A stretch of DNA of 64,000 bases from Nymphaea colorata (GCF_008831285.2 NC_045147.1:21344981-21408980); one strand, 5' to 3'; counted from the stretch's first letter, positions 25,426-38,790 are shown. Translations and numbers: made by a program. Notes: generated from the letters alone by a model not told the origin.

Positions 25426-27719
25426 AAGGTGCATCGAGGCTAAGGGAGTCGCTGGCGTTCCAACTGCAGGACTTTGTTCGTCGTAAAAAAATTGTACCAA
25501 TTGTACCATATAAATGGAGTTATAGAGGTACGCTAATGGCAAAAAGAAGTTGGAGGCAATTCGATTTTGTATCTTCGTGGATCCTTTTCTCAAATCCACT
25601 TGTATGTAGAAACACTAATTGAAACGCGAAAAAGCTTCATTCGATCAGGCTATTGCAATAGCTATGGCTTCTTTCTTCTATCCCACGTCAGAACCATGAA
25701 AAAATACCGGCAGATGGATGTTGTTGATTGGAAGGATAAAAGCCTCCTGAATCATGGCAAAAAAAAGCCTCGTGTATGCCTGGAGATTCCTGTTGAATAT
25801 TATTGAACGAAGACGTCCAGTGCATGTTCAGCATTCTAAAAATACAAATGTTACACTACTCACACAGATCTGCTAAGCCTGCCTTCTAAATAATACCGAC
25901 TAAAACGAAGGCAAAGATGATGAACATGTTAGACTTTCCACAGACCACACGTTCATACTATGCACCCATACATTTCAAAATTTATAGACATAGAGAGCTT
26001 TATGAACTACACGTACAGCCAAGAAAAGGGAATCATGATTAACTTCAGACAACATTTCATGTGGGATTCTGCTCACTTTTGGTGGCATCCGTTGCGGTAA
26101 AAGCAATGCAAATAGCACTTTCTCTCCCCGTGTAAGACTCTTGGTCAAATAATGAATGTTTACATAGGCTATTAAATAAAAAAAAGAACTTTACCCATCT
26201 AGTCCTACAAATACAAGCTCAAGGGTATGCGGAAATTTGCTTTGAGAAAATATTCTTATTTTATGATTCCCTGAAAACCTTGCCTTATGGGTGGTTGGGT
26301 AAAATGACGAGATGCCAATAATTACATGTAACACAACGTTACAATGAAACATATGAAAGAACTCGGACATTGTGAGCATGTAATCAAGAGATGTGCTGAC
26401 TTGGAACAGTGGATCATATAAAGGCTGAGTTCCTCAGCTTGCCTCAGTGTTGCCCTCAGCCGGACATACGCCATTTGCTACAACCAAATGGAAAGAAGAG
26501 GATCACAATCCATCAACCAGCCATTGATAACGTCACACCAACATAATGGAACTTGGAAGTTCCTCAACCCCTGAAACAAAACAGTGGTCAGGATGCAAAA
26601 CCATATCAGAAATGTTCATCCCTAATCCCACCACCAGGTATCACAAACTTTGAGGTCCTCCAAATCCTAGCATCGCAAGCACAACCTCAGAAATGGAATA
26701 GATTGTATATAATTTTCACGCAATCTCCATCCAGATAATATGCACAAACACTATAAATCAGCAAGTTCTGTCTTGAATAATGTTAGATATTCACTAATGA
26801 AGCATCCACACTCTATCAGAGATCCAACTTCAAATTTAACATGCGATGAACAAATTGTGCAGTATAGCACAAGATACTCAAAGAAAAAGCCGTATGGGAC
26901 TACTTGGCCAATCAGGTCAAAGTAAGCAAAAGGATGCTGCATGTTCCCTACTTGTACACCCATTACAGGGCATCGGTGCGGTCACTCATACCATTTCCAG
27001 AACCAAGGTCGAAGACCCTCGTGACACATGTTTGACGATATATGTTTTCTTCCAACTGATAATAGATGACCATTTTGCCTACCAAGTCCATCCTTTTAGT
27101 ATTGTCTTCATCCAAAACCAATGATGATAATAATTCACATTCCTTATTGTGTTTGACCAACAAATTCCTGGACCATCATGTACCTATCTATGTTCCTTTG
27201 AGACTATCATTTCTATTGCTTCATATGTGAAAGAAAATCCAAAAAGAAAGATACAGGTGCTGCAGATTATGCGCTTTTTCATTTCTCTGATCCATGTAGT
27301 CAACATTCTTTAGAGTGTGCATAACTACAAAATGACATGCAAATGCATTGGAATGAATTAGTTCACTCAGAAATGACTTACAAACCAGCTTTGAGAATTG
27401 CTCAAGGCAGTAAAACCATTACCTGTGACCAGGGCAACCCAGAAAATAGCAATTTAGGAACTTCTGAAGCTTATTCCTTCAGTAATCATATCACTAGAAG
27501 CTCTTGAAACTGGTTCACTTTCAGACATGCAACTTATGGTTCTAATGGTACAACTCTGCCCTTTTGAAAACTTATCAATACAGCTAAAACACCTAGGACA
27601 GAAATGTTCTGTTAACCTCCTCATAATCCTACTCTAAAGGCCTCAAATATTTTAGCATTTATACCAGGAATAGGGTTAGCATCAAATATGTGTTCAGAAA
27701 CCAGATCAAAACTTTCACG

Positions 27720-28130
27720 CAGTGTAATAACCTGGCCCAAACTGACCGAGTATCCAATCTGGAGGATCCCAAACTGCCCATGGCCGGCTACTGTTTGCAC
27801 CAAAAAAGAAAACTCCAAACCAAAATAACTGGCAGCATGAGATACAGGTACATAAGCCCATATAAGTTTCTATTCTCAGGTCCTCTCAATGCACGTGCAG
27901 ACTGCACAATAATGCACATATACAGACACCCAGTTAGGGTTTAATGATCCACCCCCTCAAGGAAGATAAGTTTGAACATGTTGGACCTTGAGTCTGAGTT
28001 TTGAACTTGCTTTTGATACCAACTATAATGACCTGGTCTTAACTGACCTGAGTGTTTGATCTGGTAGACACGAACCCATAAACTAGCTAGCTTGGGTTCA
28101 TATGGAAAAGGGCTGCTAACCAAGACTAGT
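27720..28130. repeat. LTR-retrotransposon-like relic (fragment)
   Basis: On the minus strand, TTGGTATCA near 28010-28025 resembles the start of a tRNA-Met primer-binding site next to an LTR of a Copia-type element. A related stretch (AATAACCTGG...ACTGACC and AATGACCTGG...ACTGACC) occurs twice, at about 27727 and 28028. This looks like an old, broken, non-coding fossil fragment. Family and borders are uncertain. Confidence 0.3.
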
Positions 28131-29064
28131 TAATGTGAGACAGGTATATATTACACTTAGGTGATCTCTAAATGCTTTGCAGTGACAACATTTACTTTAA
28201 ATTAAAAAATTAAAACAAATCCTTGAGAGGCAACAGATGAACTCTCACCATATTGCAAGTTGCAACACAAAGAAATTGGTACAAGCACAAAAAGCTATGT
28301 CACATGGGTGCAGGATGTGGGTGCCAGTCAGGGGTGGAGCCGGGAAGGCCTCATGAAAAATTCCCAATGGTAATCTAGCTTTTGTCAATTTTATTGATCT
28401 TCGTGATTTAATCTTCGTGATTTTGATCCGTATATGCAATCTAGCTTTTGCCAATTTTATTGATCATATTTGGGCTATATTACATAGACCTCCTGAGTTA
28501 TACAGTTAAATACAACTTAGATGTTTGATTCATGCATGCCATGGGCTTGATCTCTGGGTGAACAGAACTTTGATACAAGGATTATCAACATCATGAACTC
28601 ACTCTAATCAACTGGTGAAACTGTAAGGGAATACATCCCTTTCTACTTACTACCCATTCTATGCACCATATGGAGCCTATGGACATGGTCAGCTTGATGA
28701 ACCTTAGCAATTTGCACAATGATTTACATCAATTTGTTCATTTCCTTGTTTAACTCTAGAACAAATTATTCTGAGAAACAACAGACAGCTTTGACATCCA
28801 TCCTCCAGAAAATTCAACGAGAACATATACTTGAATTATGGGAAAAATCAACCTGATTGGCATTCTTTCTTTTTCCATTATTGATGTCCATTAAAATAGA
28901 TTTTCATCATAGTTATGGCTTTCATTAAAAGCATGGATACTGCTATAACATGACCATCATTTCTTTCATCTCCTGTTTGTAGTGATTTTTCCTTCTTTAA
29001 AAGACAAGCAAGTCAAGAGACTTACCTTCACCAAATATGCAACACTTTGGAAATATGCTGGTAT

Positions 29065-32000
29065 TTATGCTATCTTATCCTCCTCACGGACTTCCCCTGA
29101 AGCTTTTGAACCACTTCCAGTCAATGCAATTGCCTCTTCATCGTCAAAGTCGTCCCCAATCTCCTCAGAGAACGCATACCTAAAGATCGGTCAAGAACGT
29201 CTAAGTTATTTGAAGAGAAAGGTTACTATTTTCTGCACATACAGGATAACCACTCCAACAATACAACAAAAAGGAGACAAGGATACTAAAAAGATGCCTG
29301 CTGCCTTGCAGAACAAAAACCAGAAGAGTGAAGAAGCATCTTTTATTCTGCTCAAAAGTCAGCACATAAATCTCATATGTATAATTGCAAAAAAGCATCT
29401 TTTTTCTCATTCATCAGTAAGTTTGCCATGCACAAAGAAATGCAACCACAATTCAAGATCTCTCTAACAAGAAGGAAATATTTATAAAAAAGGAAATTTT
29501 GCTCCTTATGGTTCACTTCCATGAAGATAGTTAAATTAAATGAATCACTTCGGGTAAGTAGGAACCCCAAATTTTAGGAATTAAGAAGTGGAATCCACTA
29601 GGAATCCTGATCCATCAACATAAGGCTAATTCCCAGCCACAGGAATCCCGTTTCTTATTCTCACTTACACAGCTGTGGCTGTTGTATCTCAAATTGTATT
29701 TTTATTTTTAAAGTTTTACTTATTGATAGCAATTTGCTATTATTTCTTATGACACAGTCACACAAGATATTACCTCCTAAACAATTCCAAATGTCATTTC
29801 CAACTTGTTTCCTGCCTCTTGAAACATACAAAGATCGAACTGAAAGCCTCCAACCTCACCTGCCTCTGGTATACAATTCCCATGAACAGTTCTAATAAGA
29901 TCTCATTATTAAACAGAAATACATCTTGTGATTTATTCTACCTATTACATAACCAAAACACAGGGAGATACACATCACACCATGATTTTGGATCAGAAGG
30001 GACATTTCGAGAAACAGCAGATGTATTCATTTTATCAATAACTGAGCCTGATCTGGTGTATCGTAACGGATTTGCCTTTCTCGTTGATCCCTATGGGTTA
30101 GATAAAAAAAAAAGAGTGAGGCATTCAACTCCAGGGATGAATAGAAAAGAAACTCATTCTGGCAATTAAGGTCGTCACTAATTGCAAACTTCTGATAGTG
30201 ATGCTACAATGATAACATGAATGAATATTAAAGTTTCAACAATAATGTCAACATGAAGGAAATACAAAATTAGATCATGTGAGAATCATAGTGTGTACCT
30301 GGTAGAGTTCTGAGATGGGGCCCAAAGGACGCATATGACTGCAAGTAATAAGTAAGCAAGAATGTTCCAGAAAGCTGGAATAAGCCATGCCCTTTCCCAA
30401 AGCTCACCAAGTGGATCTGATGCATTGAAGTACAACTGGAAAATGACAAAAGACATGATGATGCCGTATTGCATAAGAAGTCCCTTTCAAAAATTGGGCT
30501 GTTTGACCAATGACAAGCCTAAAACTTGGATTAAAAGGAAAAACATGTGCAAGGCAGTAAATAGAATGTACTAGTTAGAAAAGGACAAAAGGAAATCCCA
30601 GTTTCACAAATTTATGCAGGAGCAAGTTTGTATGCCTGTGTGCGAGTGAGAATGTGTGTGTGTGTATGTAAGGGAAAAAGGAAAAGAAAGAAAGAGAAAA
30701 GGCCACATCAGGATCAGGACAAGAATATCTTTAATAGTGCTACTGTTAACTAAAGGATACCCAGAATGTTGTTCATCTTGGCAATAAGCTTAGTGCAAGC
30801 CCTGCCTTGGATGACCTTGGTCATCCATTCACAGTAACATTAATATTTTGCCCATCCAAATCATGAATGGAATAAGGAATGAAATTTGAGTGTCATCTGA
30901 AAGAGGGTACATGATCCACACGTTTCAATTGCATGCAGAAGAGCCACTGGGGGGCAACCTAGACCAGGTATGCTCTTAAATTTTAAAAATAATAGGTACA
31001 CACACATAAACACCTATTTTTTGTCCACCAGAAATAGAAATATAAACTGACAATTATTGTGGGATACTGGGATCACTGATTCAAGTCTTGAGATTACGCT
31101 GTTTAGATTTTAAGGAACTTTCGAAAACTAAAAAAATATAATCCACTTTCGTAATTCCCTCAGTGGACAAAAATCTTTATGGAAGATAGTTACAACTTAC
31201 TGCACAGTTCACAGAAAACCTATACTCCAACCATGTAATATAACTTAACGCATGAAAGCCAGCTATTGATGATTGTGCACAAAAAGTTAAAAACAATTGC
31301 ATAGTTGGCATCTATTTACAAAAATTCATGCCACCAAGATAAAAAAGGAAAAAAAGTGACTAATAATTCTTGTACCTCGTAGCCAATCCAAGCAACAGAT
31401 AGCAACACCGATATAGCCAGGCAATTAGTGAATTTCCTGTACAGCTCAAGTTTTGCCGTGCTTCTCCGCATCTATAGATTAAAAAAATTATCCTTAAGAC
31501 ATGACTAACTTACTAAGGAGCCAGTTAAATACAGTATAACTAGTTCCATTTAGCACCCAGTCCACTTAAAATACTTGCACCACAAAAGAAAAGATTGCCA
31601 ATCATGAAAGACAAATAAAAATATTCTTCAGATATGCAAAACAAAAGTAAGAAAACTAGTGGTTGTTTTCCCTGGTGTAAGGGTATCATGCTCCTGCAGA
31701 CTAGGATGACTGGCTAGAATAGTACAAGTGTTTGTTTCCCTTCAGCAACAGAAATAGGACATTTACAGATCAAAAGAGGACATATAATTACCAAAGACAA
31801 AAAATGGACTCTCTTCTGGATACTAACATGAAAAATAAAAGGCATGGTTCCTGTTCCAATAGGCTTATGCAAAAGCACAGAAATATGCATTTATCAAATA
31901 TCAACCCAAAGGTTGTTTGAACATGTTTCAGAAGATGAAAGAGTACACACATGCATTTTCTATGAAGTAATATGAAAAAAAATGTCTCAAAAAAGGGAAA

Positions 32001-35000
32001 AAATGTCTCACTTAGATTCCAAACATTAATTAAAAAAGGTGGTTTACTATCTTTAACTAACTGATGGGAAGAGCAGTTCACTATATGCATTCCTAGTCAG
32101 TCAGGTGTGAACTAATCTGTTTTCTTAGTTAATATGCATTCTGCCATTCCCTACTCAATTATGAACTAATCTCTCCTTAGCTTACTATGCCTTAGAGAGT
32201 TTTGAACTAAACTGATCTTTCTTTTTTCAAGCAGAAACACCTTTCATCTAAGGAAAATTTTCCTCATACAGCCCGTTAAAATTGGTGCATCTCTTTTCTT
32301 AGTTTACTATGCACCCCCAAGCCAATCAGGTATGGATTTACTATGCCTTGGATAGGGTTGCACTCTACGTCACATGGATGCGGGTACGGTGGTACGGGTT
32401 CAGACACGGCAAATTTCGAAAATCGTAGGTACAACAAATTTTATGTTCTCAAAAATGATAAAATGAGAAAAAAGACATTAATAGTTCACACTTACAATCT
32501 CATAAGAAAGTCCCAAACAAAACATTGTTTATCATAAGAACCCATACAAATGGTGCAGGACCCATACAAATGCAGTTTACCGAGCAAGAATTTTTAGAAA
32601 ATTCGGGTACGGGGTTACAACAGAGTGTATATATAAATATATATACTATATAATAATCCACAAAAATTCTCAAAATTAAAGAAAAATGGGAGGAAAATAT
32701 AGGATCTTAATGGAAGGGAAATATAAAAGAAGGGAAAAATCAAAATTAGAGAAAAAAATTAAGTTTAAAAATATAATTTTAAATGTTTTAAAATGCAGCC
32801 ATACCCTTGTACCTGTGTCGCCATACCCGCGTACCGACACGGGTACCTGGGCAAATTACACATACCCATGTCACATAGGTTGCACTAAACTGAAATTTTC
32901 ATTTTTCTGTTTCCTTAGTTTACTATGGCTTAGATCACACTAAACTGAACTTTTTGTCTTTTCAAGCAATAACAAAATGGAAACCACTGCCATAAAACCA
33001 GACAAAAATTGGTGCATGCTGAAGAGGAACTGAGAAAAAACGCATGTAGCATATCCACAGAAGCACAGAACATTAGCACATTGTCTTCAAGACTGGAACG
33101 CAAAAGTGATGGTACTTTATCACCAAAGTCAGAAGTACCTGAAGCTTTTCCAAAGTCTTCGATAGTGAAGAGAATATCCAAAGAATAAAACAAGCATCTA
33201 AAACTGCAACAGGGAGCACAAAAAATAGCCTAACTTTTCTGGAGAAATCATTGATATTTCCCAAATTCTCGAAGAGCTCAAGAGCCTCTGATGCGATGAA
33301 GTATATAAATCCAAGAAGCGCAACTTTAGAAGTTATACCACCCAAGGTTGGTCGCACAACACCAAATCCCATTGATACCACAAGAAGAAGAAGGCGAGAC
33401 ACAGTCTTCCTCACAGCACTAAAAGTAACTGCCCAGACTGTAATGCCCATAGGCCGGGTACCAGTAGAATTAAAATTTACATATTCGAAGTACCAAAGAG
33501 CCATTTCACACATTCCAAGGGCAATAACCATAGTAATGTAATACTGCAGTGGCAATATGTCTTTCCAGAATCGAACAAACTGCAGGAACCAAATCAATCC
33601 TAGCACAAGATATGCTAAAGACATTGAGCCATAGAATGTCATCAATGGTGCCATTTTTCCTGGAAGATAACCTGTTGGGTTTCTCCAAATTGTTTTCCCA
33701 CTAATCACAGTTCCCTTCAGTTTTGGGTCACAAAACATAAAATACAAATAATACATTCCTGTGTGGTTTATGTACACAGTTGTTGTCTCCATTTTAGCCT
33801 CGTCATCAGATCCAGAAAAAGATGTCCTTATACGCATTGGCCAGTCTGGGTTGTCAGAATTCCGATGAATGATCACCTCTCCTTTTTTACAAGAACTATC
33901 CTTTGCAAGCTCAGACGTACAGCATATTGCATCAGAGTTAAGGTAATTACCACCAATCCTTTCCCTATCCCTAATTTCAACTATTATTGCTTCAATCAGG
34001 CCATTATTCTGCTCCATCTCACCATGCTGAGCAGCAGCCTCTTTTGTCCTCCTGAAGGTGACAGACTCAAACCTGAAAGGATAATTTTAACTTTTTTATC
34101 AGTAAAAAAGAACTGAGGTTTCATGTAGCGACTGAAATGATGAAATCCTTGCCTTTAATTTGTTTTAAATAAGAGATCACAATACAAGGAATTCATACAA
34201 ACTGTTTGCAGTGAAAAGAAAAAGATAGGGACGAGCAATAAAAGCTAGTATGTCAATAATATACAAGCTATAGTCCGAAAAGATCAAATTACAGACTTTG
34301 AAATGTGAACTTCTTGATAAGAGTAGAAATATTTTTCTATTGTCAAGTCACCCATAAAATGATTCCATATTATCCAAATTCACGTTGGAAAACAAAGCAC
34401 CTCAACTAAAAATTTCCAAAATACGTTTTGTTTATGCAAGTTACTGAATGCACTCTTCCTCCTCTTAATTGTCGCATTAGCATTCATTACCGAGAAATCC
34501 TACCTAAGTCTTATTTAACAACTTGCATTTTCTACATATATGTACGAAAAAAAAGGAGCAGAATCCATAATGTGTAAGAGTTCCTTTTCAACATGGACAA
34601 TACAGTGCCAGTGATCCCCTCTTAGGATAAGATACGGATGCACTAAATTGATCATACTGCTGAATTGAGGATAAGAAACGAATGCATTCGCTCGCTGATG
34701 GTAATGAATTTCACCATCAACATTAGACCTCGTATCAAAAGCAGGCAACTTATCACCTGACATCATCAGGCTCCCAAAGCGAAAGAAACGTATCATATCT
34801 CAAGATAATCATCAACCGAAGAATGAAGCACGCGAATCACCAAACCGTCAACCAACTGTACAGATCTAACGCAGAACAAGAAAAAATCCCATCTACCAAA
34901 AATTCACATTGTCCGACTGACCAGAAATAATTAAAATGCAATGAGATGGGAAGAAAACATGAGGCTAACACAAGGAATGCAAAGAAAACGAGATGAAGAC

Positions 35001-35391
35001 AGTGAGACGCGAAGAAAACGCGATCGGTCCAACAGATCATAGATTTTTCCTGCTGTTCGCACAAATCGAGATCCTTCCGAACTCTCACCCCCGTTCTTCC
35101 TAGAAAACAAGGCAGTTCCGAAGGCAAACCCAACCCTCAAGAGAGAGAGAGAGGGAGGATCGGCGCTTACTGAATGAATGATCTGCCACTGGGCGAGGTG
35201 GCGTTCTTCGGCGCGTAGAGCCCCTCGCTCCCGCCATGGAAGAAGAAGGAATTCGTCTGAGGCGTGAACGTCCCTTCCTCGTACTCGTGGATCGAACCCT
35301 CCACGCCCACGGACAGGGAGAATATGAAAAACCCTAACAGTACTGCCGCCGCCCCTAGCGCTCCCCTCCCCCGCCGTCTACCTCCCGCCAT
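29065..35391 (-). CDS. TMEM87/GOST-type seven-transmembrane protein (5 exons)
   Basis: These plant relatives of TMEM87 (often annotated lung seven-transmembrane receptor family) sit in Golgi or endosomal membranes; a role in protein trafficking is known for the animal relatives and inferred here. Exons 35391-35171, 34072-33139, 31471-31376, 30435-30299 and 29179-29065 join in phase and give 500 residues, near the usual 480-510. Residues 1 to about 32 are a signal peptide (basic start, then [17 protein letters not shown]). A lumenal GOLD-like domain follows to about 212, with conserved [17 protein letters not shown] and cysteines at CC and CKKGE. Seven hydrophobic segments lie between about 215 and 455 (starting APLMTFYGS and ending [10 protein letters not shown]), with GYLPGKMAP just before the first. 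The acidic cytosolic tail ([12 protein letters not shown]) follows. Intron 2 is 1.7 kb and carries a transposon insertion. The upstream DNA contains a perfect 211-bp inverted repeat. Confidence 0.92.
32120..32990. repeat. Degenerate local duplications in intron 2 of the TMEM87-like gene
   Basis: The phrase CTTAG(C/T)TTACTATG recurs at about 32178, 32298 and 32917, and partly at 32129. Two copies extend further in the same order (ACTAAACTGA, then TTTTCAAGCA), at about 32178-32235 and 32917-32970. The third and fourth copies are separated by the inserted element at 32365-32878. Confidence 0.55.
32365..32878. mobile_element. Non-autonomous TIR DNA transposon (514 bp) in an intron
   Basis: The element begins CTACGTCACATGG and ends CCATGTCACATAG, a 13-bp terminal inverted repeat with two mismatches. 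Both sides carry GTTGCACT exactly (32357-32364 and 32879-32886); counting one more G on each side gives a 9-bp duplication. An 8-bp target fits hAT and 9 bp fits Mutator-like elements, so the superfamily is open. Subterminal DNA is rich in GGGTACGG-type words on both arms in opposite orientation. It has no coding capacity. The perfect target duplication implies a fairly recent insertion. Confidence 0.8.
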
Positions 35392-35572
35392 TCCTCTCTC
35401 TATCTCTCTCTCTCTTTCTTTCTCTCTGTAATAATTCTGAGCAATCTTGACGTCGAAAAAGCAAAATTCAGCCGATACTCGGAAGCAATCTCTCCACCCT
35501 CCTCCGTACTCTGCACGACGAAGATCGCTCTGAAAATGCCACAATATTCACCTTTCTTTCAGCATTTCCACG

Positions 35573-36027
35573 GCGACAAGGAGAACGCCCTCAGGTCAAG
35601 CTCTTCTTTCCGATGCCGTCGGTTCCGAGTTATTATTCTCTTCGGTCACAAATGAAAGTGCAATAAAAAAAGAGAACATGTTATCGATTTCAACGTGGCA
35701 CACAGCGGGGTGAGAGCTTGAAATATACGTTACACCAACTTCAATGGTTGTCTAACATTTTCACGTTCTATGACATCGCCCCCTATTTAACGTTAAAATT
35801 CAAAGTCCGCGTGGTTGGGGGCGATGTCATAGAACGTGAAAATGTTAGACAACCATTGAAGTTGGTGTAACGTATATTTCAAGCTCTCACCCCGCTGTGT
35901 GCCACGTTGAAATCGATAACATGTTCTCTTTTTTTATTGCACTTTCATTTGTGACCGAAGAGAATAATAACTCGGAACCGACGGCATCGGAAAGAAGAGC
36001 TTGACCTGAGGGCGTTCTCCTTGTCGC
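35573..36027. repeat. Perfect 211-bp inverted repeat with 33-bp spacer
   Basis: Reading outward from the centre, 35573-35783 and 35817-36027 are exact reverse complements with no mismatch or gap that I can find. The spacer is 35784-35816. Pairing continues a few bases beyond the arms if one G is skipped (CCACGG against CCACG). No target duplication flanks it. The left arm starts 182 bases upstream of the TMEM87-like ATG, so one arm is probably the native promoter or leader DNA and the other an inverted copy. Confidence 0.92.
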
Positions 36028-38690
36028 GTGGTCTCCTGCCCCTTGTTATGGGCGCATTGACCTTGATACCACCGCTGCCGTTGACCCTCTTACACCATAA
36101 ATTATTTTAGCCGATTTTTTAAGTATAACAAATTTAACGCTATAATCACGATAACAATCATTCCCGCGAAAAGTTTTACCGGACGAGCTGGAACTTCTTT
36201 CACAGCGTGCTCGTTGCTTGCGTTAAGGTGTCATGAGATGCTCTGTCTCGGACAATCAGTCATGGTGTACTTTTCAACATGAAATGTCTCAAAAGTATAT
36301 AAGATTTTCCTGCATGTACTTCTGAGACATTTTATCTGCTCATTCGACAACGCATAAGAATCGTGCACTCGTATTCAAGTGGTGCTTGGAGCTCGAAATT
36401 ATTTTATTTTAACTTTGTTGGTTTTTTCTAAAACTAGTTTGGGTCATTAAAATTTTACAAATCGTATCATGAATATTAAATCATGTCTTTCAAACATTAA
36501 AAGGGTGTTTGAGATTCTCGAGTGGGGTGTCAAGAATACTCTGTTTAAGACTTCCTATTTAAGACCGTGTCATCCAATCTTGTCTTTTTTATCTTAAAAG
36601 TGGAATTCCAAAAAAAAAAAAAGCGAGCTATAAGTAAAAAATTGATTAAAACGTCAATTTAGTGCGATTCACGTTTAGTCTAGTGTTTGTTTATTCCTTT
36701 TTGCTCAACAAGAAATTTTGGGTGTTGACCAATCACATTTGCACTTAGCTAAGAGATCATTCAATTTATCGTACGATAAAAACTAAGAGAGAATGGTCTT
36801 AACATAAAAAATGTTTCGCACATAATTACGGTTAATAAATGAGAAACTAAAAGTGTTCAAAGAGGTTGGCGCAACAATCGGGGCAAAAGCTGGTAGAGAG
36901 TTAGTTCTTGTTTCGAATCACTGAAGCGTCAACTCTCTCATGTTGTAAACACGAGGATAGAGGGAGAGACCACAACGTGCGCCATGTACCTTAAGAGACA
37001 CGGAGTTGGGTGGGAGTTTCAGTTCTCTCTCTTATGGTAGGATGAAATACTCTTCTTACTCACTCAAAAATAAAAAACCAAAAAAGTTGAGATGATTTAT
37101 CTTGAGGTCTATGTAAACAAATAATCCCAAATACTTCTAATGCCAAATATTATATTTAAAATAATAAAAATGCAAGTTTGTTCATATCATGTCTTCTATC
37201 TCTCGAAGCAAGTAACCATGTGAAACCCTATGAATAATGGACATGAATGGGTCATGACCTCTCTTAAGGAGAGTGGAATGAGCCACTCACCTTTAATTCT
37301 TAAACTTATGTAATTGACTTTTAAGTCTTTAATAACTTTTTAAAACTAACTATGGTGTTTTTTTTTTCCAATGGACAGAGTCAATGAAATTAAATTGCTA
37401 AAGACTAACACTTGCAGCAATAGCAACTGAAAAGCCAATGTTGGTGAGTCGGCCAATTCAGTTATTCAGCCCAACCAGCTGTGGGTTGGTAAAAAATATT
37501 AAAAAAATAACTCTTAAAGATAATGAAATATTATATGAATACTTGAAAATAGGAATTCTTAAAAGGAAAAGGCATAAAGTATCTTAAAAGGAAAACTCTT
37601 AAAAGTATCATGAGAAACAATTAAGAAACATATGGCGCATTGAAACAAATTGGTTTGAAAATAGTTTGCGACCCGAACCAGCCAATTTTTACTAATATTT
37701 CTCGCCCTATACCTGTATCACAAATTGTGGAGGGGGGGGGGGGGGGGGAGATTCTCCGAAAAGGCCGCAACCCTTCTCCATATCTCCTTGTTCTAGGTTC
37801 ATTATTGTTTCAGAACTTGGTTGAAAAACGAGACACCCGTCAACTAAGTGTGGTGCACCCACGTTTGCAGTTTAGAGGAGTAACACTCATGGGAATTAAA
37901 ATATTAACATCTTATACAATGTTTAACAATAAAAGTTGTAGCATTAGATGCATACAATATAATAGACTGCTTTCAAAAGCGATATGCGAGATTGTATGAT
38001 TTACTTGTCTATAAAGCATGATCATGGTGTGTTGGGAACTTCTATAGCATGCTTTAGTTGCACCAATTTCATTACTAAAGAATTGTTAGTTGGTGATTAT
38101 GTGTCAAACTCCACTACCCAATGCACCTAGATGCCATCACGGCCAAGTTACAGCCAGGGCCCAATGAGAGAAACAAAGAAAATTGCGTCACATGCGACCT
38201 CATCAAAAGGGCTACATGCATGTAAAGTTTTCAAGTAATATTTGTCGATATATTGCATGAATAAAGGAGACATTTACATTGAAAATTACTAAATATAACA
38301 GTTAATTAAGACCTTAAACTTAGCAAGATTGACGGTTCATGATCTATTGGAATAATCTCATTACTTTAGATCTCTAGACCTAGAACGCGGGCCCCTTCGA
38401 TTTTAAGGTCTAACACATCACGTTATCATATATATGAGAAGAGCAAGGGTGTGTGCGTGTATATATATATATATATATCATGTGTGAGAGGCCGAAAGCA
38501 TACGAGTCCACATGTTTTGTGCATATGTGTGATAATACCTACCTATGTGTTAGTGGATATTGCAATATCGTGGACGTGACACCATTTAGGGTTTCTGTCA
38601 ACATTCCTGAATAGAATATTTGGTGAATGACGCATTCCACTAGCCAGCATTAATATTTAGGACCAGAAGGAATGTTGGTCATTTACCAAT
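36028..38690. other. Intergenic region, no gene seen
   Basis: AT-rich DNA between the divergent TMEM87-like and DUF599 genes. A run of 17 G residues lies at 37732-37748, and an (AT)n run at about 38459-38478. Open frames are short and unconvincing. Confidence 0.6.
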
Positions 38691-38697
38691 TGAAAGC

Positions 38698-38706
38698 CAT
38701 AAATAC
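38698..38706 (+). promoter_or_regulatory. Possible TATA box of the DUF599 gene
   Basis: CATAAATAC lies about 90 bases before the ATG at 38791. This would place the transcription start near 38730, just upstream of the GA array. Confidence 0.35.
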
Positions 38707-38739
38707 CGGTGACTCTGCACTGCCAAAACATCGTTACAG

Positions 38740-38742
<3 letters not shown>

Positions 38743-38789
<47 letters not shown>
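38743..38789 (+). repeat. (GA)23 array in the 5' leader of the DUF599 gene
   Basis: An uninterrupted GA dinucleotide array ends one base before the start codon at 38791. GA-rich leaders are common in plants and can bind BBR/BPC factors when in promoter DNA; its effect here is unknown. Confidence 0.9.

Positions 38790-38790
<1 letters not shown>

Larger units (their letters stand above)
24540..29064. other. Intergenic region between two convergent genes
   Basis: Both neighbours end here, at 24538 and 29065. It holds the 3' untranslated DNA of both, a 78/80-bp tandem duplication at 25268-25425, and repeat relics around 27720-28130 and near 28320. I see no further coding exon. Confidence 0.6.

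Noticed and set aside
32365-32878. Extra exon of the TMEM87-like gene inside intron 2
   Set aside because: The protein is complete and in phase without it, and the stretch is a bounded transposon insertion.
35573-36027. Reading the inverted repeat as an ordinary foldback transposon
   Set aside because: No target duplication flanks it and one arm overlaps the likely promoter of the adjacent gene; a local inverted duplication or misassembly fits better.
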